Shown: positions 56,165 through 64,000 of the stretch, in pieces
How positions within the stretch are numbered: position 1 is the first letter of the stretch
How the letters are laid out: the number at the start of each line of letters is the position of its first letter
Assembly: GCA_030550455.1 (NCBI GenBank)
Contig: JAUQPH010000004.1
Coordinates: 113,778-177,777 of the forward strand
DNA length: 64,000 nt
Direction of reading: 5' to 3'
Source: Thermoproteota archaeon
GTDB taxonomy: Archaea; Thermoproteota; Thermoprotei_A; Sulfolobales; NBVN01
Program-made: the position numbers and the translations under genes
The notes under the pieces: generated by a model
What the model was told of the DNA's origin: nothing
The model's input: the letters and a program-made list of their open reading frames with translations, nothing else
Database searches by the model: none

Positions 56165-56578
56165 TCACTCTAGTTTCCAGAGCCACAGCCCGCCGTGCTT
56201 TTCTCTAACTAGTTCTGCGCTACCTACGAGCTCCATTATGAGAACTTCAGCTACGAACACCTTAGCTTCGACTAAGTGACCGGAGTACGTAGAGCCGTCT
56301 CTTTTTCCCACGACGGCGTGTACGTGAACGAATGGTTCTCCTTCCTTGATGCTGATGTTTCCACTAAGGTTTGTTAACTCGACTTCTTCTTCTATCTTTA
56401 TGTACTCGTAGACTTGCTTCTGCTGGTCGTAGAAGCCTAGAGTGCACTTCTTTAAGGCACCGATAGCGTTTACAACTCCGGTTTTGATGTTCTTCTCTTT
56501 AGCGAAGCGAGTTAAGTACGAGATCAGTTCTTCGTCTTCGGGCACTCGGAATAGGTAGATGGGTCCGGGTTTGAACAT
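56165..56578 (-). CDS. PPC/DUF296 domain protein
   Basis: 137 residues covering one PPC (DUF296) domain: VNAIGALKKCTLGFYD, EELTNLSGNIS-like residues and PFVHVHAVVGKRDGSTYSGHL, including the HxH metal-binding residues. Stand-alone prokaryotic PPC proteins are trimeric and of uncertain role, linked to DNA binding in plants. It precedes, on the same strand, nothing obvious (175-base gap to the pilin genes). Confidence 0.88.
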   Translation of the reverse strand: MFKPGPIYLFRVPEDEELISYLTRFAKEKNIKTGVVNAIGALKKCTLGFYDQQKQVYEYIKIEEEVELTNLSGNISIKEGEPFVHVHAVVGKRDGSTYSGHLVEAKVFVAEVLIMELVGSAELVREKHGGLWLWKLE

Positions 56579-56668
56579 CTACGTCACCGTTGATTATGCG
56601 TGATTAGCTATATATTCTCTTACTGCTCTTGATCGAGAGACTTGTCTTGCTAAGTGTTCTTGGACTGT

Positions 56669-57565
56669 CTATGCCTCTTCGGGTAGCTTTACTACTTCCT
56701 CTAGTAGTGAGGTAAAGCTCTTCACGGGCTCTTTAGGGCCTGTAAACTCTATGATCACCTTGTCTACTCTGTCTGTTGTCGACTTAACCACGTTCTCTAT
56801 GTAGTGGCGTATGTCCTCGAGCTCTCGGACTCTAGTGTTAGGGTCTACCTCTACCTGAAGGAATACCAAGTACTTGCCGGGTTCTAGCATTAAGGACTTA
56901 ACGTCGTTTACGTCTATCACTCTAGGGTCGGATAGAGCCACCTTAATAACTCTACCTACGACGTCTCGCGGTGCGGAAATACCGATCAAGCTGACTACGT
57001 ACCTGTAGCCTAAGCTTGCGGAAGATACTGCGATAACTGAGGCAACTACGAACGCTCCATAGCCGTCTATGAGAGGGTTGCCCAAGGCTAGTGCTAGTAG
57101 GACAGCTGAGTCACCAGTGACGTCAGCAGCGTTTTCCGCAATAACTGCTAGAAGTGCTGGGTGTGACCTACCCTTAGACTTCAGTACGGCATCGACTAGA
57201 ACGACTAGGTTTACAGAGAGCGAGAGAGCTACGAGCACTAGTGAGAGCTCTGTGACCTCCATGGCTGGGTTAGCCAGCTTCCTCAAGCCTTCCTCAACAG
57301 CACCTACGAGTAGGTAGAGAACGGCAACTAAGATAGCGGCAAAGCCAGCAACATACACAGCCCTTCCGTAGCCAAAAGGGTACCTGAGTGACGGCTTTAG
57401 TTTGATCGCTAGAGTGCCGGCAAGTATTAAACCTGAGAAGATCAGGTCGGCGAGAGAGTGGAGGAGGGAGGCATTAACAGAAGCAGACCGTGAATTAACG
57501 CTCGCTAAATACTTCAGTAGAACCAGTAGCACGTTAGCCGCAAACCCGACGTATATAGGTCTCAA
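56669..57565 (-). CDS. Cation diffusion facilitator family transporter
   Basis: 298 residues with six membrane segments, then a cytoplasmic ferredoxin-like domain. HSLAD (helix 2) and a second metal-site helix ENAADVTGD match the HxxxD/DxxxD zinc site, here HSLAD and NAADVTGD. TTG start. Exports Zn, Fe or Mn; substrate not predictable. Confidence 0.87.
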   Translation of the reverse strand: MRPIYVGFAANVLLVLLKYLASVNSRSASVNASLLHSLADLIFSGLILAGTLAIKLKPSLRYPFGYGRAVYVAGFAAILVAVLYLLVGAVEEGLRKLANPAMEVTELSLVLVALSLSVNLVVLVDAVLKSKGRSHPALLAVIAENAADVTGDSAVLLALALGNPLIDGYGAFVVASVIAVSSASLGYRYVVSLIGISAPRDVVGRVIKVALSDPRVIDVNDVKSLMLEPGKYLVFLQVEVDPNTRVRELEDIRHYIENVVKSTTDRVDKVIIEFTGPKEPVKSFTSLLEEVVKLPEEA

Positions 57566-57710
57566 CTTATACCAGTAGTAGTTGCGTAGGAGCTACCTAT
57601 AAGCATTCATGAACACAGCTCTCGATAGCTCTAGTTTAAGCCCAAAGAAACTAGGTAAGCTAGCTATGGATAGAAACTGCTTCAGTAAGCTAAGCTAGGT
57701 TAACCCAGAT

Positions 57711-60623
57711 CTAGTCGCCTTTCTCTACTCGCAGTTTTTCCTTAAGTGTCGCTTGAGCTGCCGCAAGTCTAGCTATCACTACTCTAAACGGAGACGCACT
57801 AACGTAGTCTAAGCCAGCCTTGTGGAGGAACTCTATAGACTTCGGGTCTCCCCCGTGTTCACCGCATATTCCTACCTCGAGGTTGGGGTTAGCCTCCTTA
57901 CCCTCTCTCGTAGCTAGCTCAACTAGCTTACCCACACCGTGGGTGTCTAGAACCTCGAACGGGTTTTCTTTAAGTATCTCGAACTCTAGGTACTGAGGCA
58001 AGAACTTGTTTTCAGCGTCGTCCCTACTGAAGCTGAAGGTAGCTTGAGTTAGGTCGTTCGTACCGAAGCTAAAGAAGTCTACTTCCTTAGCTATCTCTCT
58101 AGCAGTTAGACAGGCCCTCACAGTCTCAATCATAGTCCCGACCTTGACTTCGAGCTCTACACCGTACTCTTTCTTTACATCCTCTAGAGCCGGCACGATG
58201 GCCTTCTGCTTAACGAACCTGATCTCGTTAACGTGGGCCGTTTGAGGAATCATGATCTCGAGCACTGGGTTGTAGCCCTCGAGCTTTAGTTCAACAGCTG
58301 CTTCAACCATTGCTCTAGTAAGGTAGTAGTAGATCTCTGGGTGAGTTATACCGACTCTAACACCTCTATGACCGAGCATCGGGTTGTGCTCCTTTAGTGT
58401 TGAAACCCTCTTGTAGAGCCACTCAAGACCTCTGGCCTTCTCTTCAAGCTTTAGGACGCTTGCTTCATCTCCTCTGCTTCTAGCTTCAAGAATGGCCATC
58501 TTCACTTCGTACAGCTCTTTTATTACTTCCTCAGGAGCCGGCAGGAACTCGTGTAGAGGTGGGTCTATAAGCCTTATTACTACCGGTAGACCGTCCATAA
58601 TCTTGAGCATCTCCTTGAAGTCAGACTTTATCATCTTCGATAGCTCTCGGAGGTACTTCTCTCTATCTTCCCTACTCTCTGAGAGGATAACTTTCCTCAG
58701 TAGCTCTAGTCTCTCCGGCTTTCTAAACATTCTCTCTATCCTCAACAGCCCTATGCCTTCAGCACCAAACTTTCTAGCGATAACGGCGTCTTCAGGTACA
58801 TCAGCGTTAGCTCTAACACCAAGCCTCCTAAAGCTGTCGGCCCAAGATAGTAGCTCCTCTAGCTCACCCTTAACTTCAGGTGCTACAGTAGGTACCTCAC
58901 CTAGGTATACGTACCCAGTGTTACCATCTATAGTTATCCAGTCACCTTCTCTAACCACTACATCTCCTACAGTAAACATGCGGCTTTCGTAGTCTATCTT
59001 AATGGCTTCAGCACCAACAACAGCTGGCTTACCTATACCTCTCGCTACTACAGCAGCGTGAGAAGTGAGACCGCCTCTAGCAGTTAGAATCCCTACTGAA
59101 GCGTAGAAGCCGTGGACGTCGTCGGGCTTAGTCTCAACTCGAACGAGTACGACCTTCTTACCCTTTTTCGCCCACTCAACAGCTCGATCGGGGTCGAAAA
59201 CTACTTGACCACTAACAGCACCCGGGGATGCTGCTAGCCCCTTGGTTATCGGTGAAGCCTTCGCCTTCGGGTCTATCATCGGGTAAAGTAGCTTCAGTAC
59301 TGCATCTGGAGAGACTTTCAGTACTGCCTCCTCTCTAGTGATTATCCCCTCTCTCGCCATCTCGACCGCAGTTCTTACTCTTGCTAGAGGCGTCATCTTA
59401 GCTGCCCTATTCTGTAGGAAGTAAAGCCTCCCCCTCTCGATAGTGAACTCTATGTCCATAACGTCCTTGTTTATCTTCTCCAGCTTCTTACCGGCATCAA
59501 TAAGCTGGTCGTAGAGGTGGGGCATCGAGGCCTTGAGCTCGTCCAGGCTGAGCGGAGTCCTAATTCCAGCTACTACGTCCTCTCCTTGAGCATTGGGGAG
59601 AAACTCACCATACGGTACGTTCTCACCTGTAGCTACATCTCTCGTGAAGTACACACCTGTCCCCGAGTCCCAGCCCATGTTTCCGTATACCATCGTAACG
59701 ACGTTTACGGCAGTGCAGTCAGCTATGTCTGGAGTTATCTTATTCGCTATCCTGTAGAATATCGCTCTAGGGTTCATCCACGACCTAAAAACCGCTTTAA
59801 TGGCGAGCTCAAGCTGCTTCATCGGGTCTTGAGGAAACTCACCCCAGTTATCTCTTATGATCTTCTTGTACTCCTCTACTAGCTTCTTGATCTGGTTTAA
59901 CGACTCTTCCCATAGCTTAGGGGCTACGTCCTTCGGTGGTTGAGCGTCTAGCCTAAGAGAGTACTTAGGGTATACCTCCTTGATAGCAGCGAGCTCGTCT
60001 GAGTACTTCTCAGTTGCTAAACGCTTAAACTCTTCATCTGCTTTCGCAAACGCTTCATCGAATAGCTTATCGCTTATCCCTAGAACTATGCGACCAAACA
60101 TCTGTAGAAACCTTCTATAAGCGTCATAAGCAAACCATTGGTTACCGGAGGCTTCAGCGAGAGCCTTTACGACCTCGTCGTTGAGACCTAGGTTTAGAAC
60201 TGTGTCCATCATGCCCGGCATTGAGACAGCAGCACCAGACCTAACGGACACGAGTAGGGGGATACCTTCAGTAGCACCAAACCTCTTTCCAGAAACCTCC
60301 TCAAGCCACCTCATGTACGTCCTAACTTGCTCCATCAACCCTTCAGGGAGGTCTAGAGAGTCTATGATAGCCCAAGCCCTCCTTATCAGCTCGTCTCTCA
60401 CAGCTGGAGGCGGGTTACGCTCGAGCTCTTTAACGATGAGGTCCATATCCGACTTCCTAGGAGCGTAGAAGTCGCGGCATGCCTCAGTAGTTATCGTAAA
60501 CCCGGGTGGTACGGGTAGCCCCATTTGAGTCATTTGAACTAGAGAAGACCCTTTACCACCTAGTAGCTTCTTATCTCTCCAGTCTCCCTCATTAAACGTG
60601 TAGACGTACTTTTTTACCGCCAC
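57711..60623 (-). CDS. ppdK: Pyruvate, phosphate dikinase
   Basis: 970 residues, longer than the usual 870-900. N-terminal ATP-grasp (GGKGSSLVQMTQMGLPVPPGF), phosphohistidine domain with GGLTSHAAVVARGIGKP, and a C-terminal PEP-binding barrel with EIMIPQ, SFGTNDLTQ and GICGEHGGDP (catalytic Cys). It interconverts pyruvate, ATP and phosphate with PEP, AMP and PPi, for gluconeogenesis or glycolysis. The LLRIERMF segment varies from the canonical LCRTEHMF. It starts at ATG 60623. Confidence 0.95.
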   Translation of the reverse strand: MAVKKYVYTFNEGDWRDKKLLGGKGSSLVQMTQMGLPVPPGFTITTEACRDFYAPRKSDMDLIVKELERNPPPAVRDELIRRAWAIIDSLDLPEGLMEQVRTYMRWLEEVSGKRFGATEGIPLLVSVRSGAAVSMPGMMDTVLNLGLNDEVVKALAEASGNQWFAYDAYRRFLQMFGRIVLGISDKLFDEAFAKADEEFKRLATEKYSDELAAIKEVYPKYSLRLDAQPPKDVAPKLWEESLNQIKKLVEEYKKIIRDNWGEFPQDPMKQLELAIKAVFRSWMNPRAIFYRIANKITPDIADCTAVNVVTMVYGNMGWDSGTGVYFTRDVATGENVPYGEFLPNAQGEDVVAGIRTPLSLDELKASMPHLYDQLIDAGKKLEKINKDVMDIEFTIERGRLYFLQNRAAKMTPLARVRTAVEMAREGIITREEAVLKVSPDAVLKLLYPMIDPKAKASPITKGLAASPGAVSGQVVFDPDRAVEWAKKGKKVVLVRVETKPDDVHGFYASVGILTARGGLTSHAAVVARGIGKPAVVGAEAIKIDYESRMFTVGDVVVREGDWITIDGNTGYVYLGEVPTVAPEVKGELEELLSWADSFRRLGVRANADVPEDAVIARKFGAEGIGLLRIERMFRKPERLELLRKVILSESREDREKYLRELSKMIKSDFKEMLKIMDGLPVVIRLIDPPLHEFLPAPEEVIKELYEVKMAILEARSRGDEASVLKLEEKARGLEWLYKRVSTLKEHNPMLGHRGVRVGITHPEIYYYLTRAMVEAAVELKLEGYNPVLEIMIPQTAHVNEIRFVKQKAIVPALEDVKKEYGVELEVKVGTMIETVRACLTAREIAKEVDFFSFGTNDLTQATFSFSRDDAENKFLPQYLEFEILKENPFEVLDTHGVGKLVELATREGKEANPNLEVGICGEHGGDPKSIEFLHKAGLDYVSASPFRVVIARLAAAQATLKEKLRVEKGD

Positions 60624-60783
60624 CTACTACCTCACCAACACTGGAGCAATTAAGAATATTTAAATTAATCACTGATGAGTAAGTACGTAGCTACCTCACT
60701 AAATCTTTTCACGAGTTTAGGGTCCATACCGTTTTCTTTTTAAACGAGCTGCTTAGTGCTTATTGAAGGCATGGGTGTGTCGC

Positions 60784-61458
60784 ATGAGGGGGGTTATCCA
60801 CGTAGTCCTACATGGATACTACGTTCTCCTTACTCTCACTTTTCTCTATGGTGATACTATAACCTCCAGGGGCTCTTGGCCAGAGCTAGCGACTCTTCTC
60901 AGAGGACTGCCCCTAGCTCAAGTCGCTATTGCCGTAGCTATATTCATGGATACCTCTAGAGCTCCCGACTGCGATATCTCGTGTAAAGGTACTATCTTAG
61001 GTTACGTTGCCTACTTACTCGCTAAACCCTTCGTGAGGTCGCATAGGGGTTGGTATCACTCCGTCTGGGCTGCTGTATATGTAGCAGGTCTTACCTCAAT
61101 CGTAGTTGCTCTAGTCGTGCACACTCTATCGGTTTTCGCAGGCTACTTCGGCGTCGTCTTTCACCTATCGACTACCTCAGCCGCTTATACAGCGTTCTCA
61201 GCGTCTCTTCTCTCGTACTCTCTTCACTTAGTTGAAGACAGTCTTACTAAAAAGGGTGTCAACTGGTTCGGTTACAGGATCAAGGGGCCGGTATCTACAG
61301 GAGCAACAGACGTACACTACGCGTTTCTACTGATAGCTACTTCAGCTAGTAGTGCGGTAGCTACCTACGTATTGGTGAACTCAGCAAGTATCTCAGCACT
61401 AGTAGGTCTACTAGTGATACTACTGGACTTTACTCTCCTGATCGCACTCCGCAGTTGA
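60784..61458 (+). CDS. DUF457/YdjM-like membrane protein
   Basis: About 224 residues from ATG 60784, with an in-frame TTG at 60763 as alternative. Four to five membrane segments, with the metal-hydrolase-type HRGWYHSV motif near residue 85 and a later HLVEDSLT motif, plus NWFGYRIKGP. This arrangement matches DUF457 inner-membrane metal-dependent hydrolases. Function unknown. Its 3' end touches the relic left end at 61456. Confidence 0.75.
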   Translation: MRGVIHVVLHGYYVLLTLTFLYGDTITSRGSWPELATLLRGLPLAQVAIAVAIFMDTSRAPDCDISCKGTILGYVAYLLAKPFVRSHRGWYHSVWAAVYVAGLTSIVVALVVHTLSVFAGYFGVVFHLSTTSAAYTAFSASLLSYSLHLVEDSLTKKGVNWFGYRIKGPVSTGATDVHYAFLLIATSASSAVATYVLVNSASISALVGLLVILLDFTLLIALRS

Positions 61459-61720
61459 CCTCCCTGCCCTAAAGGACTAGGCTTTCGGGATTATAACGTG
61501 GTACACTAGGATGCTTCAGAAAGCAGTTGACATAGTATGGGAGAACAATCCCGCAACTATCCAGAAGAAGAGGTAAAGATTAGTGTTAAAGTAGGATAAA
61601 AGAATAAGGTCTCTAGAGTACCTATTGACAGGAAGTTCAAGAAGGTGCTTAGATGTATACCGCTCGCCGAGTGTCCGTACGCTAAGTACTGGGTTGATAG
61701 TGTTATCAGAACTGCTTAGA
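61456..61720 (+). pseudogene. Decayed TnpB (IS200/IS605 OrfB) N-terminal relic with left end
   Basis: Begins with a left-end-like sequence (CCTAAAGGACTAGGCTTTC), the same type as at 27753. Then RMLQKAVDIVWENNPATIQ and, after a stop and shift, KVSRVPIDRKFKKVLR and CPYAKYWVDSVIRTA. These two blocks resemble N-terminal blocks of crenarchaeal TnpB proteins, from memory (rigid helix with W-VDSAI-TA). The rest of tnpB is missing. Confidence 0.6.
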
Positions 61721-62229
61721 TAAAGCCTGAAAATGAGGAATCATAATTATATCTTAGTATCTTAGTAGATTTAGTTTTCCTCTTTCTTCCAAACCAATAG
61801 ACCACCCCATCGATTGCCCAACAAGTTATCGTGCTTATAGGGTGAGGAGGCAGAGCACCTTATAACCTAAATAGTGTGGTCTTACCTCCTGGGGGTAGGA
61901 TTAGCATGAATATATCCCTAAGATGAAGAAGACTGTTATTCCGACTCAATAGTACTACTTCAACTCGTGTTTACCGGAGTACTTTATCTATACGAACTCT
62001 GGTCTTCGTGTTCCTATCTCGAGCCCTTATAAACTCTTTCGCCAAGCTTGTTTAAAGCAAAGACCGAGAGGCTGCTTCACTAGGTCATCACCACAGTACT
62101 TAGTACCGCTGAAGTTCATAGTTAGGAAGTACTTATAAGTGGTTTAAACCACTGAAACGTTATGAAAACGAGAGCGTACGTAAAGGAAATTACAAAGCTA
62201 CTTATATCGAGCTAACCGAGGGTCTATCC
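61721..62229. other. Gene-free decayed interval
   Basis: About 500 bases with stop codons in all frames. I see short coding-like stretches only (for example MKTRAYVKEITKLL near 62161) and a perfect 16-base palindrome AGTGGTTTAAACCACT at 62138-62153. Probably old mobile-element debris; nothing functional can be supported. Confidence 0.5.
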
Positions 62230-62552
62230 ATGCCTTTACTGACCGTCCACAGGAACGTTACTGAAGCTACTATCGCTAAACTAGGAGTCGAGTTGCAGAA
62301 GGAGTTTTCTAACGGTCTTCTTGAGGGAGTAGCCGATTCCGACAAGGTCCCAGATAGAGGGTTAAGGTATTGGGTAACAGCGAGAGGCCGTGTCAGAGTT
62401 TATACTGGTTATGCAAAGCACCACAGCCCTCTAAAACCATCATAGAATACTACTTCAACCTATCCCTATATCGTCTTAGGAAAGGCAGTGGATTTAAGGC
62501 AGGGTTCATGCTCGGGAGAGCGCTACACTACATCCAGGAAGGAGCTCCCTGA
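62230..62552 (+). pseudogene. Broken zinc-dependent phospholipase C-like gene
   Basis: The first frame gives 71 residues (starting MPLLTVHRNVTEATIAKLG) and stops at 62445. A second frame (62370-62552) continues with YFNLSLYRLRKGSGFKAGFM and LGRALHYIQEGAP, then TGA. The GFMLGRALHYIQEGA block looks like the zinc-binding helix (LGxALHYIQD) of archaeal zinc-dependent PLC family proteins. At least one frameshift and a truncated 3' half make it a pseudogene. Confidence 0.6.
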
Positions 62553-62642
62553 ACATATTCGGCAATCTGAGGGATATTTATCCACCTACCACACCTAACC
62601 AGGCTTAAAGAGGCTACGAAAGAATTAAAGGATTGAAATTCC

Positions 62643-62864
62643 TTACTGCTCGTCTCCATAATACTTGATCGCTGATGAGGGGCAGATTTTCTGGCAACCC
62701 CTGCACAGCTCAACGCAGTTATCCGGTTTAACCACCACCGGCTTCCCGTCAGCGCCTAGGCCGAACACCCCGTGCGGGCAGAAGTTATAGCATGTTAGGC
62801 ACCCACTGCACTTCTCGTAGTCTATTACTGGATACCAGTTCCTAGTCAAACCTAAACACCTCAC
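62643..62864 (-). CDS. Two-[4Fe-4S] ferredoxin
   Basis: 73 residues with two cluster motifs: CSGCLTCYNFCP and CRGCQKICP, the second preceded by an extra Cys (CVELCRGC). A typical bacterial-type ferredoxin fold. GTG start overlaps the TGA of the HdrA-like gene (GTGA), so the two are translationally coupled and probably exchange electrons. Confidence 0.9.
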   Translation of the reverse strand: MRCLGLTRNWYPVIDYEKCSGCLTCYNFCPHGVFGLGADGKPVVVKPDNCVELCRGCQKICPSSAIKYYGDEQ

Positions 62865-63220
62865 GCACTAAGAGCTTCCTCAATAGCCTTGATGGCTTCC
62901 TCAGTACTCATATTCCTTATGTCAACACCTCTAAACTTAGACTCATCGAAACCCAACTCTCGGAAAACCCATCCAAACATCTTCCGCTGCATTGCTGGAT
63001 CGCAGCCAGCTACCACAATCTCTCCATCCAAGTTACCACTCAACAACGCCCTCCAGAAGTTATCGCCGTCGGTTGCGCAGAGTTGCGGGTGAATCACTAC
63101 GAAGTCAACTTTCTTATTCCTTCTGAAATAGTTAACTACTTCAAACACATTCATCTTATGAAATGACGGACACGTGCCTTGACAAACACAAACGATTAAA
63201 CCCTTCGTATGTACTATCAC
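62861..63220 (-). CDS. HdrA N-terminal-domain-like small protein
   Basis: 119 residues. CVCQGTCPSF at the N-terminus, then HPQLCATDGDNFWRALL and VVAGCDPAMQRKMFGWVFRELG, followed by VDIRNM. The pattern matches the N-terminal domain of heterodisulphide reductase subunit A (Cys-rich ICHCG, then LCS.DG, and AACTPR with F.VNIRE). The FAD-binding part of HdrA is absent. It probably binds an Fe-S cluster and passes electrons with the adjacent ferredoxin. Confidence 0.75.
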   Translation of the reverse strand: MIVHTKGLIVCVCQGTCPSFHKMNVFEVVNYFRRNKKVDFVVIHPQLCATDGDNFWRALLSGNLDGEIVVAGCDPAMQRKMFGWVFRELGFDESKFRGVDIRNMSTEEAIKAIEEALSA

Positions 63221-63419
63221 CTCATGAAATATATGCGGTACTCATATATAAACCCTACTACACCATAGTGCTCGATCTAAGGGTTGAGTTATGAAATAGC
63301 CTCTTGTGCTTTTAATGATTAAACCAACTATCATTAACGCTATTACAATCTTTGAAGAAGGTATCTATTTTCAAAAAGTATAAAAAGCACTTAAAATAGT
63401 GATATACCAAGGGGTTTAA

Positions 63420-63640
63420 ATGAGAGAAACCCGGTTTTAGTCTTAGTTCTGCTGACCTTAGCTTTAGGCCTAATGGCGCCTTCCGGAACAGCTCAGCTTA
63501 GGCAATCCACACAAGTGAGTCCCACACTAGAAAACTTCACGGTTACTTCAGGCGGTAGCCTCACGTTCACAGTCACCCTGCTTTCAGATGGTTTTTCCAG
63601 CCAAGGGTTTGCCCCGCTCTTCTTACCACCCACTTCAAGC
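63420..63640 (+). pseudogene. Truncated, frameshifted gene for a secreted protein
   Basis: Behind a TATAAAAAG promoter, ATG 63420 opens a frame that stops at once. Shifting by one base gives a signal peptide NPVLVLVLLTLALGLMAPSG then TAQ and a beta-rich start (ENFTVTSGGSLTFTVTLLSD). The frame runs into element B at about 63638, so both a start frameshift and a 3' truncation are present. The intended product is unknown. Confidence 0.55.
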
Positions 63641-63923
63641 CTCGTGAAACTGTTTAGTTTTTCATATCTGTTCGTATTGGTTGGTATTGATAGAGACGCT
63701 TATAAACACCTTATTATAGTGATATACGTGAAGATACCTCGATGAGGGATCGAGAGCCGCTTGATAGTGTAGATGGTGGCTCTCCCCGAGACATCTAAGA
63801 TGTGGGGTGCTAGGGGTCGCCCTGAACGCCCCCAAGCCCGATGAAAACCCGAGTGGAATGCGGGGGAAAGAGATGAGGCAATGAAATCAACCAATATAAA
63901 CCTGCATCAGAGCTGAACCCCCT
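63638..63923 (+). mobile_element. Small non-autonomous IS200/IS605-like element, copy B
   Basis: About 286 bp, homologous to copy A at 24334-24595. Left end AGCCTCGTGAAACTGTTT, 7-bp hairpin GAGAGCC/GGCTCTC, and terminus GAGCTGAACCCCCT. It encodes, at 63825-63884, a 19-residue tail containing PDENPSGMRGKEMRQ then TGA; 13 of 19 residues equal copy A. It has split a secreted-protein gene. The 3' end lies 77 bases from the window edge. Confidence 0.6.
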
Positions 63924-64000
63924 AGAGTAGCGAGATGCTTTAGCTAGTTTTCAAGATAGTGTGGAGAGCCGTGTTCATTGATAGATTTACTGAAATTCGA

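Noticed and set aside
61721..62229. A functional gene in the decayed interval
   Set aside because: All frames are broken by stops; only fragments of 10-20 residues look coding.

Overview
The window comes from a hyperthermophilic archaeon of the Thermoproteota (Crenarchaeota). The evidence is archaeal-only or archaeal-style genes: PurP, split aspartate carbamoyltransferase PyrB/PyrI, a PAN-type ATPase, MBF1, a COG4080 SPOUT protein, archaeal IleRS, and myo-inositol-phosphate synthase with an inositol-1-phosphate cytidylyltransferase. TATA-type promoters, GGTG-type ribosome sites, dense AGA/AGG/ATA codon use and many 4-base gene overlaps agree with this. The genus cannot be fixed from the sequence alone. 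No tRNA, rRNA or CRISPR array was recognised.

Layout. 1-4170: small unknown genes, a dolichol-kinase-like membrane protein, a CDP-alcohol phosphatidyltransferase and an intergenic run of hairpins that may be an RNA gene. 4195-10100: IleRS, a GT2 glycosyltransferase and an acyl-CoA carboxylase carboxyltransferase. 10240-10430: a strongly folded intergenic element. 10730-12700: inositol-phosphate synthase and its cytidylyltransferase; with the CDP-alcohol transferase at 2850-3527 these could make di-myo-inositol phosphate or inositol lipid. 12720-15383: PAN, a SPOUT protein, a SpeD-like protein without its catalytic residues, and a GNAT. 15470-28690: UbiX, an ECF vitamin transporter, TatD, EamA, HflX, MBF1, an ion permease, 5-formyl-THF cyclo-ligase, an MFS transporter, NadE and a small kinase. 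28697-34548: an FtsX-like permease and a 1543-residue secreted repeat protein. 34753-50140: AlaX, then a compact 13-kb run purC-(purF-like)-purD-purT-purE-purS-purQ-purL-purF-purM-purP-like-pyrB-pyrI, with a second purP divergent from purC. 50525-55975: four type-IV-pilin-like genes. 56165-61458: a PPC-domain protein, a CDF transporter, PPDK and a DUF457-like membrane protein. 61456-64000: decayed DNA with TnpB relics, a broken phospholipase-like gene, a ferredoxin/HdrA-N-like pair, and a secreted-protein gene cut by a small repeat element.

Main observations. (1) At least four genes (purQ, the large secreted protein, IleRS, one pilin-like gene) and perhaps two more have no ATG, GTG or TTG that would give an intact N-terminus. 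Each has ATT or CTG at the expected place, mostly behind a good ribosome-binding site. (2) Two related ~270-bp elements (24334-24595 and 63638-63923) encode the same 19-residue TnpB-like tail and fold conserved hairpins. They look like non-autonomous IS200/IS605 relatives, possibly still carrying an omega-RNA-like scaffold. (3) Three probable pseudo-enzymes keep their fold but lose catalytic residues: SpeD-like, PurF-like and PurP-like.
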